DNA of 34,342 nt, from positions 1-34,342 of the forward strand of contig JBKHXF010000012.1 in assembly GCA_046566145.1 (NCBI GenBank), read 5' to 3'. Positions within the stretch are counted from its first letter, which is position 1; every line of letters starts with the position of its first letter. The translations under genes and the position numbers were made by a program. The notes beneath the pieces are model-generated. The model saw only the letters and a list, made by a program, of their open reading frames with translations. It was not told the DNA's origin and made no database searches. Source of the DNA: JBKHXF01 sp046566145 (GTDB lineage: Bacteria; Actinomycetota; Nitriliruptoria; Nitriliruptorales; Nitriliruptoraceae). This document shows positions 7,775 through 16,049 of this stretch, piece by piece.

Positions 7775-8763
7775 GCGGCACCGCCTCACCGGAGCCCTCC
7801 GGCACGGACGGGGCCCCGTTGCGGCTCGGCGTGCTCGGGGCCCGCTCCTTCGTCGCGCGCCGGGCCATCTACCCCGCCGTCGCGGCCAGCGGCGAGGTCG
7901 ACGTCGTCGCCGTCGCGGCCCGCTCGGGTCCGGTGCCCCCCGAGGTCGCCGGCGTCGACGTCGGCTCCTACGAGGCGGTCCTGGCCCACCCGGACGTCGA
8001 GGCCGTGTACCTGCCGCTGCCCAACGGGCTGCACCGGCGCTGGACCGAGGCGGCCGCCGGCGCGGGCCTGCACGTGCTGGTCGAGAAGCCGATCGCCGGT
8101 ACGGTCGCCGACGCGGAGGCGATGGTGGCGGCCTGCGAGGCCGCGGGTGTCCTCCTCGCCGAGGCCTGGATGACCCCCTTCCACCCCGCGCTGTCCACCG
8201 CGGTGGCCGCCGTCAGGGACGGCCGGATCGGACGGCTCCGCCACGTTCGCAGCAGGTTCACGTTCACGATCCCCCCGGGCAACGAGGACAACCACCGGTG
8301 GGACCCCGCCCAGGGAGGCGGCGCGGTCCGCGACGTCGGGGTCTACACGCTCGGCCCCGTCCTGGCGCTGCTGGGGGTCGACGCCGAGGTCGTCGACGTC
8401 GTGCGCCACGACACCGACCGTGGGGTCGATGCCACGACGTCGCTGCGGGTCGTCGGCGCCGACGGGGCCGTCGCGGACGTGCTCTGCTCGTTCGAGCTGC
8501 CGGAGGCGCAGGTGCTCGAGCTCGTGGGGACCGCCGGCACCCTCACCGTGCACCAACCCTTCACGCCGACGGCCGACGCGACGCGCGTGGAGGTCACGAC
8601 GACCGCCGGCGACGTCGAGACGCTCCCCACCGTCGGCGTCGACCCCTACCGGGCGATGCTGGACGCGTTCGCGGCGGCCGTCCGCGGTGTCGCCCCGTGG
8701 CCGCGTCCCGCCGGCGAGGCGGTCGACCTGCTGCGCCGCGTCGAGGCCGCCGTCCCGCTCTGA
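7771..8763 (+). CDS. Gfo/Idh/MocA-family oxidoreductase (dihydrodiol/glucose-fructose type)
   Basis: A 330-residue protein of normal family length. The nucleotide-binding segment is LGVLGARSF (19-27), the lysine motif EKP is at 105-107, and GGGAVRDVGVYTLG occurs in the C-terminal domain, the form seen in the dihydrodiol dehydrogenase/glucose-fructose oxidoreductase branch. It should reduce or oxidise a sugar-like substrate with NAD(P). It begins inside the stop codon of the preceding Gfo/Idh gene, so the two are co-translated and may act in the same pathway, possibly as a heteromeric pair or on successive steps. Which sugar is not visible from context. Confidence 0.88.
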   Translation: MSGTASPEPSGTDGAPLRLGVLGARSFVARRAIYPAVAASGEVDVVAVAARSGPVPPEVAGVDVGSYEAVLAHPDVEAVYLPLPNGLHRRWTEAAAGAGLHVLVEKPIAGTVADAEAMVAACEAAGVLLAEAWMTPFHPALSTAVAAVRDGRIGRLRHVRSRFTFTIPPGNEDNHRWDPAQGGGAVRDVGVYTLGPVLALLGVDAEVVDVVRHDTDRGVDATTSLRVVGADGAVADVLCSFELPEAQVLELVGTAGTLTVHQPFTPTADATRVEVTTTAGDVETLPTVGVDPYRAMLDAFAAAVRGVAPWPRPAGEAVDLLRRVEAAVPL

Positions 8764-8784
8764 CCTGCCGTCCCCCCGACCGGG

Positions 8785-9345
8785 TCAGCGCAGGGCCGCG
8801 AGCTGGCGCAGCTCGTCCTCGGACAGGGTCCCGGGAACCAGCGCCCCGTCGACCGACAGGACCGGGACGCCTCCGACGCCGCTGCCACGCAGCGTGTGGG
8901 CCCGACGACGGATCCCCGCGAGCAGGGCCGTGTCGTGCAGCACCTCCTCCGTGCGCTCGGCGTCGAGCCCCGCGGTCGCCGCGAGGTCCAGCAGCACCGC
9001 CGGGTCCCCGAGGTCCAGGTCCTGCTCCCAGTACCCGCGGTAGCAGGCGAGCCGCCAGGAGGCCCCGAGCCCGGCCGGTTCGGCGACGGCGGCGGCCACG
9101 AGGTGGGCACGCCCGGTGGTGGGCCGTCGGGACGGCCGCCGCAGCTCGAGCCCGAGCTCCGCCGCGGGGTCGCGCCACCGGTCCAGCTCCGCGAGGACGT
9201 CCAGCGTGACCGGCAGCGCCGCGTCGAGCGGCAGGGTCTCCAGGCCCGAGAACGACACCTCGAGCCCCTCGTCCGCGAGCCGCTGGAGGCGCAGCACGGC
9301 CACGGCGGAGGCCGGGGACGGGTGGTCGTGGTGGAGGACGAGCAT
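8785..9345 (-). CDS. DsbA/FrnE-like thioredoxin-fold protein lacking the CxxC motif
   Basis: A 186-residue predicted cytosolic protein with the layout of the DsbA/FrnE/2-hydroxychromene-2-carboxylate isomerase group: a first strand LVLHHDHPSPAS, an inserted helical region, and the cis-proline loop GVGGVPVLSV near the C-terminus. Where FrnE proteins have CPWC this one has PSPAS, so disulfide exchange is unlikely; isomerase-like members use a serine at this point. The only cysteine is in LACYRGYW. No signal peptide. It is divergent from the MOSC gene with 34 bp between start codons, and the minus-strand hexamer TACGCT is 10 nt from its ATG. Function unknown. Confidence 0.7.
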   Translation of the reverse strand: MLVLHHDHPSPASAVAVLRLQRLADEGLEVSFSGLETLPLDAALPVTLDVLAELDRWRDPAAELGLELRRPSRRPTTGRAHLVAAAVAEPAGLGASWRLACYRGYWEQDLDLGDPAVLLDLAATAGLDAERTEEVLHDTALLAGIRRRAHTLRGSGVGGVPVLSVDGALVPGTLSEDELRQLAALR

Positions 9346-9355
9346 GGCACCGCGG

Positions 9356-9361
9356 AGCGTA
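9356..9361 (-). promoter_or_regulatory. -10 hexamer TACGCT for the DsbA-like gene
   Basis: TACGCT on the minus strand lies 10 nt before the ATG at 9345 and only 4 nt from the plus-strand -10 of the MOSC gene; a near-leaderless start is implied. Confidence 0.4.
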
Positions 9362-9365
9362 CGGC

Positions 9366-9371
9366 TACCGT
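9366..9371 (+). promoter_or_regulatory. -10 hexamer TACCGT for the MOSC gene (leaderless)
   Basis: TACCGT is followed by 8 nt and the ATG at 9380, with no Shine-Dalgarno between. Confidence 0.45.
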
Positions 9372-9379
9372 CCCGGCCC

Positions 9380-9922
9380 ATGCGCACCGTCCCCGAACTC
9401 GTCGCCACCGTCCCCCAGGTCGGTGCCGTCGCCTGGATCGGCGTGCGCACCGAGCGCCGCGGCACCGTGGCGCCCGTCGACGAGGTGGATGCCGTCGTCG
9501 GGCTGGGTCTCGCCGGGGACCACCGCGCGGCGACGCGGCGTCCCGACCCGCGCACACGGCGGCAGGTGACCCTCCTGCAGGCCGAGCACCTCCCCGTGGT
9601 GGCCGCGCTGGTGGGTCGAGACCGCGTCGACCCGGCCCTGCTGCGCCGGAACGTCGCCATCGCCGGGCTCCCGCTCCAGGCCACCCGGGAGCGCCGGCTG
9701 GCCCTCGGCCCCGACGTCGTGCTCGAGGTCACCGGCTGGTGCCACCCGTGTTCGCGGATGGAGGAGGCCCTCGGACCGGGCGGGTACCAGGCCGTCCGTG
9801 GCCACGGCGGCGTGACGGCCCGCGTCCTCGCGGGCGGTCGCTTCCGGGTCGGTGACGAGGTCCGGGTGCTGGACGACCCGGCGGACGACGTCGGCGACGA
9901 CGGGGGGTCGGCCCCGGGCTGA
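9380..9922 (+). CDS. MOSC-domain protein
   Basis: A 180-residue protein consisting of one MOSC (Moco sulfurase C-terminal) domain. Visible hallmarks are GLGLAGDHR (about 41-49), RRQVTLLQAEHL (60-71), LLRRNVAIAGLPL and the strictly expected cysteine region GWCHPCSRMEE with C121 and C124. MOSC proteins bind molybdenum cofactor or carry persulfide sulfur; stand-alone members include YiiM-type hydroxylaminopurine reductases, so either a Moco-dependent detoxification role or sulfur transfer is possible. The sulfurtransferase at 9970-10827 is its convergent neighbour. The ATG at 9380 is chosen because a -10-like TACCGT ends 8 nt before it. Confidence 0.85.
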   Translation: MRTVPELVATVPQVGAVAWIGVRTERRGTVAPVDEVDAVVGLGLAGDHRAATRRPDPRTRRQVTLLQAEHLPVVAALVGRDRVDPALLRRNVAIAGLPLQATRERRLALGPDVVLEVTGWCHPCSRMEEALGPGGYQAVRGHGGVTARVLAGGRFRVGDEVRVLDDPADDVGDDGGSAPG

Positions 9923-9969
9923 CGCGCCCCGGGGAGGTGCCACGACCGGGGTGTGCCCGTCGGATGCGG

Positions 9970-10827
9970 TCAGTCGCCGCCGGGGTCCGGCCCGGTGGCG
10001 ACCGGTCGCTCGGGGTCCGCGGACCAGGCCGACCAGGAGCCGACGAACACGCGCGGACGTCCGAGCCCGGCGGCCTCCAGCGCGAGCGCGTCGTGGCAGG
10101 CGGTGACGCCCGACCCGCAGTAGACGACCGCGTCGTCGACCCGCTCGTCCTCCCCGACGCCGACCTCCGCGTACCGCGCGCGCAGGCCCGGGCTCGAGAG
10201 CACCCGACCGTCGGGGCCGAGGTTGCGGCGGTGGGGCAGGTTCACCGCGCCGGGGACGTGACCGGCGCGGGCATCCACCGGCTCCTCGTCGCCCCGGTAG
10301 CGCTCGGGGTCGCGCGCGTCGAGGACGATGCCGCCGCTGGCCGCCGTCGCCGCGACCCGATCGGCGTCGGCCACCGCGTCCGACGGCCACGGCCGAGGCG
10401 TCGACCAGGCCGAGGCACGCTGGACGTCGCCGCGCTCGAGCGGGCCCTCCCACGCCGCGAGGCCCCCCGAGAGCACGGCTGCCTCGCGGCCGAGGATCCG
10501 CAGCATCCACACGAGCCGGGCCGCGATCGCACCACCGCCCTGGTCGTACGCGACCACGGGCGTGTGGTCCCCGATGCCGAGGCGACCCAGGACCGCGGCG
10601 AACGCGGCCGGGTCCGGGAGCGGGTGGCGGCCACCGGCCGGTGTCGGCGGTCCGGCCAGGTCGACGTCGAGGTCGGCGAACACGGCGCCCGGCAGGTGAC
10701 CCTCCAGGTAGGTGTGCCGTCCCTCCTGCCCGTCCAGCGACCAGCGGACGTCGACCAGCGCCGGCGGGTCGTCCCCCGACAGCAGCGCGGGCAGCTGCTC
10801 GGGCGCGAGGAAGGGAGGGAGGGACAT
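9970..10827 (-). CDS. Thiosulfate/3-mercaptopyruvate sulfurtransferase (tandem rhodanese)
   Basis: A 285-residue tandem-rhodanese enzyme. The N-terminal, inactive rhodanese domain has AYDQGGGAIAAR where an active site would be (D95 instead of Cys), and the C-terminal domain carries the catalytic loop YCGSGVTAC with C237. CGSGVT is the loop form of 3-mercaptopyruvate sulfurtransferases such as E. coli SseA, so mercaptopyruvate is the likelier sulfur donor over thiosulfate. Cytosolic, no signal peptide. It is divergent from ppc, whose start is 132 nt away. The ATG at 10827 is preceded by GTACGGATCCACG with no clear ribosome site. Confidence 0.9.
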   Translation of the reverse strand: MSLPPFLAPEQLPALLSGDDPPALVDVRWSLDGQEGRHTYLEGHLPGAVFADLDVDLAGPPTPAGGRHPLPDPAAFAAVLGRLGIGDHTPVVAYDQGGGAIAARLVWMLRILGREAAVLSGGLAAWEGPLERGDVQRASAWSTPRPWPSDAVADADRVAATAASGGIVLDARDPERYRGDEEPVDARAGHVPGAVNLPHRRNLGPDGRVLSSPGLRARYAEVGVGEDERVDDAVVYCGSGVTACHDALALEAAGLGRPRVFVGSWSAWSADPERPVATGPDPGGD

Positions 10828-10959
10828 CGTGGATCCGTACGGGGTCGGGCGGCGATCGGTCCAGCGACCGGACGCGGAGGCGTCAGGGCGTGTGGTACCA
10901 CGCCAGCCCCGTCGACCGCGCGTCGGCGACCCCACGAGGACCCCAGTCCGGGAGGCCAG

Positions 10960-13722
10960 GTGCCCGACCGCGATCGACTCTCCACCCAGATCCACCTGCT
11001 CGGCGACACCCTCGGGCGCGTCATCGAGGCGCAGGAGGGTGCAGACCTGCTCGAGCTGGTCGAGGAGGTCCGGGCCCTGGCCATCGCGCACCGCACCGGC
11101 GAGCAGGACGCCGGGACGCGGCTGCGCGCGCTCGTGGCGGGGCTCGACGTCGACCGGGCGGCGACGGTCGTGCGGGCGTTCGCGACCTACTTCCGGCTCA
11201 TCAACCTCGCCGAGGAGCAGGACCGCGAGCGTCGGCTCGTGGCGGAGGCGCAGCAGGCCGCCGCGGACGGCGCCTCCCGGCCCGAGTCAATCGAGGCGGC
11301 GGTGGACGCCCTGGCCGACGCCGGGCTCGACGCGCCGGCGGTCCGCGACGTCCTCGACCGGCTGCTCGTCATGCCGGTCCTGACGGCCCACCCGACGGAG
11401 TCGAAGCGTCGCACCGTGCTGACCAAGCTGGGGCGCGTCGCGGACGTCCTGCGGGAGCTCGACCTGACGGACCTGCCACCGTGGGAGGTGGCCGAGCGCG
11501 AGGCGCTGCTCGAGGAGGAGATCACCTCGCTGTGGCAGACCGATGACACACGGGTGCGTCCACCGTCGGTCCTCGACGAGGTGCGCAACGGCATCTACTG
11601 GATCGACGTCACCCTGTTCGACCTCCTGCCCCGCCTCCACGAGGCGCTCGAGGACGCGCTCGCGCGCCGCTGGCCGGACGAGGACTGGCACGTGGGCCCC
11701 GTCGTGCGGCTCGGCTCGTGGATGGGCGGCGACCGGGACGGCAACCCCCACGTGACGGTGCGGGTGACCGAGGAGGCGCTGCGGGAGCACCAGGCGCTGG
11801 CGTTGCGGCTCTACATGCGCGCCATCGACGACATGCACGGGCTGCTGTCCTCCTCCGACCGGCTCGGGATCTCGGACGAGCTCGCCAGCCGCCTGGCCGA
11901 GCTGCAGGACACCTTCCCCGACACGGCGGCCGAGGCGGCCCGCAAGTACCCGCACCAGCCCTACCGGCAGGTCGTGGCGCTCGTGTACCGCTCGCTGACC
12001 GAGACGGCCCGCGCCGCCCGCGCCCCGTGGCGGGAGGACCACGTCGTCGCCGCGGGTGTCTACGCCGACGCCGACGCCCTGCACACCGACCTGACGCTGC
12101 TGTGCGACTCCCTCGCGGGACGGCGCGGGGAGGCCCTCGCGCACGGACGGCTCGGCCGCCTGCGCCGGCAGGTCGAGCTGTTCGGGTTCCACCTGGTGAC
12201 CCTCGACCTGCGCCAGCACGCCCGGGTCATCCGCGCAGCGACCGACGAGCTGCTGGGGCGGTACGGCCACCCCGACGTGTCCACGCTCGACGAGGAGGCC
12301 CGCATCACGATCCTCACCGACGAGCTCGCCTCCCCGCGCCCGTTCACCCCCGCCCGCCTGGACGACCTCTCGACCGAGACCGCCGAGGTCGTGCGGATGT
12401 TCCGGCTCGTGCGCCGGGCCCACGAGCGCCTCGGTCCCCGGTCGATCGACTCGGTCGTCGTCTCGATGGCGGAGCGGCCCTCCGACGTGCTGCGGGTGCT
12501 GCTGCTCGCGGACGACGCCGGGGTGGCCGACCGGCTCGACGTGGCCCCGCTGTTCGAGACCGTCCGTGACCTCCGCGAGGCCCCCGCGACGATGCGGCGG
12601 CTCCTCGCCGTGCCGGGGTACGCGGCACACCTCGAGGCCCGCGACGGGCACCAGCAGGTGATGATCGGCTACTCCGACTCCAACAAGGACGGCGGGTACC
12701 TCGCGTCCACGTGGCAGCTGCACACGGCCCAGCGGGCGCTCGCCGAGGTCGCAGACGAGCACGACCTGACGCTGACGCTCTTCCACGGTCGAGGGGGATC
12801 GATCGGGCGCGGGGGTGGACCGGCGGCGGCGGCGATCCTCGCACAGCCGCCCCGCTCCGTGCGCGGACGCATCAAGCTGACCGAGCAGGGAGAGGTGGTC
12901 ACCGACCGGTACTCGCACCCCCTGCTCGCCCGCCGGCACCTCGAGCAGGTCCTCCACGCCGTCCTGCGGACGGTCCTCCCGAGCGACGAGCCGGCCGAGG
13001 CACTCGGCGGCGGGCGGTGGGAGACGGCGCTGGCCGAGCTCGCCGCGGCTGGCGAGGCGGCCTACCGCGCCCTCGTCGACGACGCGCCGGCGCTCGTGCG
13101 CTACTTCCACGAGGCCACCCCGGTGGAGGCCATCGGGCAACTGAACATCGGCTCGCGACCGGCGCGTCGCAGCGGCGCCGCCGAGCTCGGCGACATCCGC
13201 GACCTGCGGGCCATCCCGTGGGTGTTCGCGTGGACGCAGAGCCGGGTGACCCTGCCGGGCTGGTACGGCATCGGCAGCGGCGTCGCCGCGTGGGCCGGCG
13301 ACGACCCGTCCCGCCGGCGGACGCTCGCGGAGATGTACGAGGGCTGGCCGCTGGTGCGCGTCGCCCTCGACAACGCCCAGATGGCGCTGCGCAAGGCCGA
13401 CCGGTCCATCGCGACCGCCTACGGTCGGCTGACCGACGAGGCCACCCGTGACGCGGTGCTGCCCGGCATCCTCGCCGAGATGGACGCCAGCGTCGATGCC
13501 ATCCTCGCGGTGACGGGCCAGGGGGAGCTGCTCGCGCGGGACCCGTGGCTGTCGCGGACCATCGCCCTGCGCGACCCCTACCTCGACCCGCTCCACCTGC
13601 TCCAGGTCGCCCTGCTGGAGCGGTGGCGGGAGACCGAGGACGAGGAGGCGGCCGGCGGGCTCCGGGACGCCATCCTGGGGGCCGTGAACGGCATCGCCGC
13701 CGGGATGCGCAACACCGGCTGA
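10960..13722 (+). CDS. ppc: Phosphoenolpyruvate carboxylase
   Basis: A 920-residue anaplerotic enzyme making oxaloacetate from PEP and bicarbonate. All hallmark blocks are present: the catalytic-His region LTAHPTESKRR (H144), GSWMGGDRDGNP, the PEP-binding GYSDSNKDGGYLAS (K576), the flexible loop FHGRGGSIGRGGGP (608-621), and the C-terminal MRNTG that mirrors the family's conserved QNTG end. Length is typical for bacterial PEPC. The GTG at 10960 is chosen because GGAGG lies 5 nt upstream and the helix RLSTQIHLLGDTLG starts at once, as in homologues. It stands alone as a transcription unit. Confidence 0.97.
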   Translation: MPDRDRLSTQIHLLGDTLGRVIEAQEGADLLELVEEVRALAIAHRTGEQDAGTRLRALVAGLDVDRAATVVRAFATYFRLINLAEEQDRERRLVAEAQQAAADGASRPESIEAAVDALADAGLDAPAVRDVLDRLLVMPVLTAHPTESKRRTVLTKLGRVADVLRELDLTDLPPWEVAEREALLEEEITSLWQTDDTRVRPPSVLDEVRNGIYWIDVTLFDLLPRLHEALEDALARRWPDEDWHVGPVVRLGSWMGGDRDGNPHVTVRVTEEALREHQALALRLYMRAIDDMHGLLSSSDRLGISDELASRLAELQDTFPDTAAEAARKYPHQPYRQVVALVYRSLTETARAARAPWREDHVVAAGVYADADALHTDLTLLCDSLAGRRGEALAHGRLGRLRRQVELFGFHLVTLDLRQHARVIRAATDELLGRYGHPDVSTLDEEARITILTDELASPRPFTPARLDDLSTETAEVVRMFRLVRRAHERLGPRSIDSVVVSMAERPSDVLRVLLLADDAGVADRLDVAPLFETVRDLREAPATMRRLLAVPGYAAHLEARDGHQQVMIGYSDSNKDGGYLASTWQLHTAQRALAEVADEHDLTLTLFHGRGGSIGRGGGPAAAAILAQPPRSVRGRIKLTEQGEVVTDRYSHPLLARRHLEQVLHAVLRTVLPSDEPAEALGGGRWETALAELAAAGEAAYRALVDDAPALVRYFHEATPVEAIGQLNIGSRPARRSGAAELGDIRDLRAIPWVFAWTQSRVTLPGWYGIGSGVAAWAGDDPSRRRTLAEMYEGWPLVRVALDNAQMALRKADRSIATAYGRLTDEATRDAVLPGILAEMDASVDAILAVTGQGELLARDPWLSRTIALRDPYLDPLHLLQVALLERWRETEDEEAAGGLRDAILGAVNGIAAGMRNTG

Positions 13723-13787
13723 CGGCCCGGCCCGCCCTGGGCGTCCCCCGGTGCCGCCGGCGGGTCCGGACACGTCCTCCACGCCGG

Positions 13788-13793
13788 TACCGT
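13788..13793 (+). promoter_or_regulatory. -10 hexamer TACCGT for the azlCD-like pair (leaderless)
   Basis: TACCGT ends 7 nt before the ATG at 13801; no Shine-Dalgarno lies between, so the message probably starts at the ATG. An in-frame GTG at 13792 would fall inside the hexamer. Confidence 0.45.
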
Positions 13794-13800
13794 GCGGCCG

Positions 13801-14589
13801 ATGTCCGTCCCCCCCTCCCCGTCCTCCCCCGGTCACGCCGCCGCCCCCTCGGGCGACACCCCGGCGCCCGGTGACGACCTGCGCGCCGCCGCGTTGCGCG
13901 GGGTGCGGGACGTCCTGCCGATCGTGCTCGGGGTCGTCCCCTTCGGGCTGATCGCCGGCGTGTCCGCGGCCGCCGCGGGCCTGACGCTCCTCGACGCCGT
14001 CGCGTCGAGCCTGCTCGTCTTCGCCGGCGCGTCGCAGCTCGCGATGATCGACCTGCTCGGCCGTGACGCGCCCGTGCTCGTGGCCGTCCTGACCGCCGCG
14101 GTCATCAACGTGCGGCACGTGATGTACTCCGCATCGCTGTCCCCGTGGCTGTCGGGCACGCCGACGCTCGCACGTGCCGGGGCGGCGTACGTCCTGACCG
14201 ACCAGGCCTACGCGCTGTCGATCACACGCTCCCAGCAGGACGACGCGCCCCGCACGCCGACGGGGCGGCTGGCCTACTACCTCGGTGCCGCCCTGCCCCT
14301 GTGGGCGAACTGGCAGCTCGTGACGGTGGTCGGGTACGTCGTCGGGGCCCAGGTGCCGCCCGAGGTACCCCTCGCCGCCACCATCCCGCTCGTGTTCCTC
14401 GCCCTGCTGGTCCCCGCCGTCGTCGACCGGCCCACCCTGGCCGCCGCCCTCGTCGGCGGCACCGTGGCGGTGGTGGCCGCGCCGTTGCCGGCCAACCTCG
14501 GCCTCGTCGCCGGGGCCGTCGCCGGCATCACGGCCGGCGCCCTGCTCGACGTGCGCACCGCCGGCGCGGACGCGGGTGGTCGCCCGTGA
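13801..14589 (+). CDS. AzlC-family branched-chain amino acid exporter, large subunit
   Basis: A 262-residue inner-membrane protein. After a Pro/Ser-rich cytosolic N-terminus of about 35 residues it has several hydrophobic helices and the family blocks PFGLIAGVSA, FAGASQLAMIDLL and INVRHVMYSASLSPWL. AzlC pairs with the small AzlD protein to export branched-chain amino acids (the best-known homologue is BrnFE of Corynebacterium); substrates here are inferred from family. The stop overlaps the AzlD-like GTG (GTGA), so both subunits are translated together. The ATG at 13801 fits the -10 at 13788-13793. Confidence 0.88.
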   Translation: MSVPPSPSSPGHAAAPSGDTPAPGDDLRAAALRGVRDVLPIVLGVVPFGLIAGVSAAAAGLTLLDAVASSLLVFAGASQLAMIDLLGRDAPVLVAVLTAAVINVRHVMYSASLSPWLSGTPTLARAGAAYVLTDQAYALSITRSQQDDAPRTPTGRLAYYLGAALPLWANWQLVTVVGYVVGAQVPPEVPLAATIPLVFLALLVPAVVDRPTLAAALVGGTVAVVAAPLPANLGLVAGAVAGITAGALLDVRTAGADAGGRP

Positions 14590-14900
14590 CGCCCGCCGCG
14601 CTCGTCACCTTCGTCGCCGCCGGGCTGGTGACGTTCCTGTGGCGCTTCTCGTTCCTCGCCCTCCCGGACGCCGACCAGCGGCTCACGCCGGCGGTGCGCC
14701 GGGTCCTTCGCCACGTCCCGCCGGCCGTCCTCGCGGCGCTCGTGGCGCCCGCGTTCGTGCGGCACCAGGGCGTCGTGGACCTGTGGGACCCGCGTGTGCT
14801 CGCGGGCATCGTCGGCGGCCTCGTGGCGTGGCGGTTCCGGTCGATCCTCGGGACCATCGGCGCCGGGATGACCGTCCTGCTCCTGGCCAACCTCCGCTGA
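14586..14900 (+). CDS. AzlD-family branched-chain amino acid exporter, small subunit
   Basis: A 104-residue membrane protein with about four hydrophobic segments. It has the AzlD pattern: an N-terminal helix, the block WRFSFLALP, then VRRVLRHVPPAVLAAL, and a C-terminal LLLANLR. It is the expected partner of the overlapping AzlC-like protein. Start GTG at 14586 overlaps the upstream stop by 4 nt. It converges on ackA with an 18-nt gap that holds a short GC-rich hairpin. Confidence 0.86.
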   Translation: MTPAALVTFVAAGLVTFLWRFSFLALPDADQRLTPAVRRVLRHVPPAVLAALVAPAFVRHQGVVDLWDPRVLAGIVGGLVAWRFRSILGTIGAGMTVLLLANLR

Positions 14901-14901
14901 C

Positions 14902-14914
14902 GGCCCCCGGGGCC
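14902..14914. terminator. Short hairpin between convergent azlD-like gene and ackA
   Basis: GGCCCC-C-GGGGCC, a 6-bp stem within the 18-nt gap between two convergent stop codons, could end transcription from both sides. The one-base loop is too tight to fold fully and no T-tract follows, so this is weak. Confidence 0.35.
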
Positions 14915-14918
14915 GGGG

Positions 14919-16049
14919 TCAGGCCCCGAGGACCTCGACGACCTGGCGGGCGATCTCGCCCTCCTCGTCCGTCGGGACGACGAGCACGGCCGGCCCGGTG
15001 CCCCCGTCGATGCGGGACTCGCCCGCCACGGCCTCGTTGGCCTCGTGGTCCAGCGTGACGCCGAGCAACCCGAGGCGCTCGCACACCCGCCGGCGCACCA
15101 GCGCCGAGTGCTCCCCCACGCCGGCGGTGAAGACCATGGCATCCAGCCGTCCCAGCAGCGTCGCGTAGGCGCCCACGTACCCGACGAGGCGGTGCGCGAG
15201 CACGTCCAGCGCCAGCGTCGCGTGCTCGTCCCCGGCCCGGGCGGCAACCTCCACGTCGCGCAGGTCGTTCGAGCCGGCGAGTCCACGCAGGCCGGACTCC
15301 CGGTTGAGCGCGGCCTCGACGGCGTCGAGCGTCCACCCGGCCTCCCGCACGAGGTGGAACACCACCGTCGGGTCGATGTCGCCGGAGCGGGTGCCCATCA
15401 CGAGCCCCGGCAGCGGACCGAGCCCCATCGACGTGTCGACGCTCACGCCACCGTCGACGGCGGTGACGCTCGCCCCGTTCCCGAGGTGGGCCGACACGAC
15501 GGCCACGTCGGCGGGCTCCCGGCCGAGCAGCGCCGCGGCACGGCGCGACACGTACGCGTGCGAGGTCCCGTGGAACCCGTAGCGGCGGACGCCGTGCTGC
15601 TCGTACCAGTCCCGCGGCACGGCGTAGCGGTGGGCCGCCGGCGGGACGGTCGCGTGGAACGCCGTGTCGAACACGGCGACGTGGGGCAGGTCCGCGAACG
15701 CCTCGCGGGCAGCTCGGAGCCCGGCGAGGTTCGCCGGGTTGTGCAGCGGGGCGAGGGGCACGCAGGCCGCCACCTCGTCGACGACCCGGTCGTCGACGAC
15801 CGCCGGCGCGGTGAAGCGCTCCCCCCCGTGGACGACCCGGTGCCCGACGGCGTCGGGGTGCACCCCGTCCGCGGCGAGGCGGTCGAGGACCTGCCGCACC
15901 GCCGCACCGTGGTCGGGGGCGTCGCCGCCCTCCTCGCCGACCCGCTCGACCAGGGCGTCGGTGACGTGGGTCGTCCGACCGGCGGGACCGACGTCGAGGA
16001 CGGCGGCCTTCAGGCTCGACGACCCGGCGTTGAGGACGAGGACCCGCAT
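14919..16049 (-). CDS. ackA: Acetate kinase
   Basis: A 376-residue ASKHA-fold enzyme converting acetyl phosphate and ADP to acetate and ATP. It starts with MRVLVLNAGSSSLK and contains HRVVHGGERF, AVFDTAFHATV, RYGFHGTSH, LGNGASVTAV, VDTSMGLGPL, GTRSGDIDP and TAGVGEHS, all signature blocks of AckA. Start ATG at 16049 overlaps the pta stop by one base (TGATG), so it is translated by re-initiation after pta. The frame is open upstream through pta, but the conserved MRVLVLNAGS start decides this site. Confidence 0.97.
   Translation of the reverse strand: MRVLVLNAGSSSLKAAVLDVGPAGRTTHVTDALVERVGEEGGDAPDHGAAVRQVLDRLAADGVHPDAVGHRVVHGGERFTAPAVVDDRVVDEVAACVPLAPLHNPANLAGLRAAREAFADLPHVAVFDTAFHATVPPAAHRYAVPRDWYEQHGVRRYGFHGTSHAYVSRRAAALLGREPADVAVVSAHLGNGASVTAVDGGVSVDTSMGLGPLPGLVMGTRSGDIDPTVVFHLVREAGWTLDAVEAALNRESGLRGLAGSNDLRDVEVAARAGDEHATLALDVLAHRLVGYVGAYATLLGRLDAMVFTAGVGEHSALVRRRVCERLGLLGVTLDHEANEAVAGESRIDGGTGPAVLVVPTDEEGEIARQVVEVLGA

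Noticed and set aside
11287..14118. A very long open frame on the minus strand opposite ppc
   Set aside because: It is the mirror frame of a GC-rich coding gene, has His/Gly/Arg-rich composition with no domain, and ppc is certain in the opposite strand. Many similar frames elsewhere (such as 170-2443 plus and 14919-18206 beyond ackA) were dropped for the same reason.
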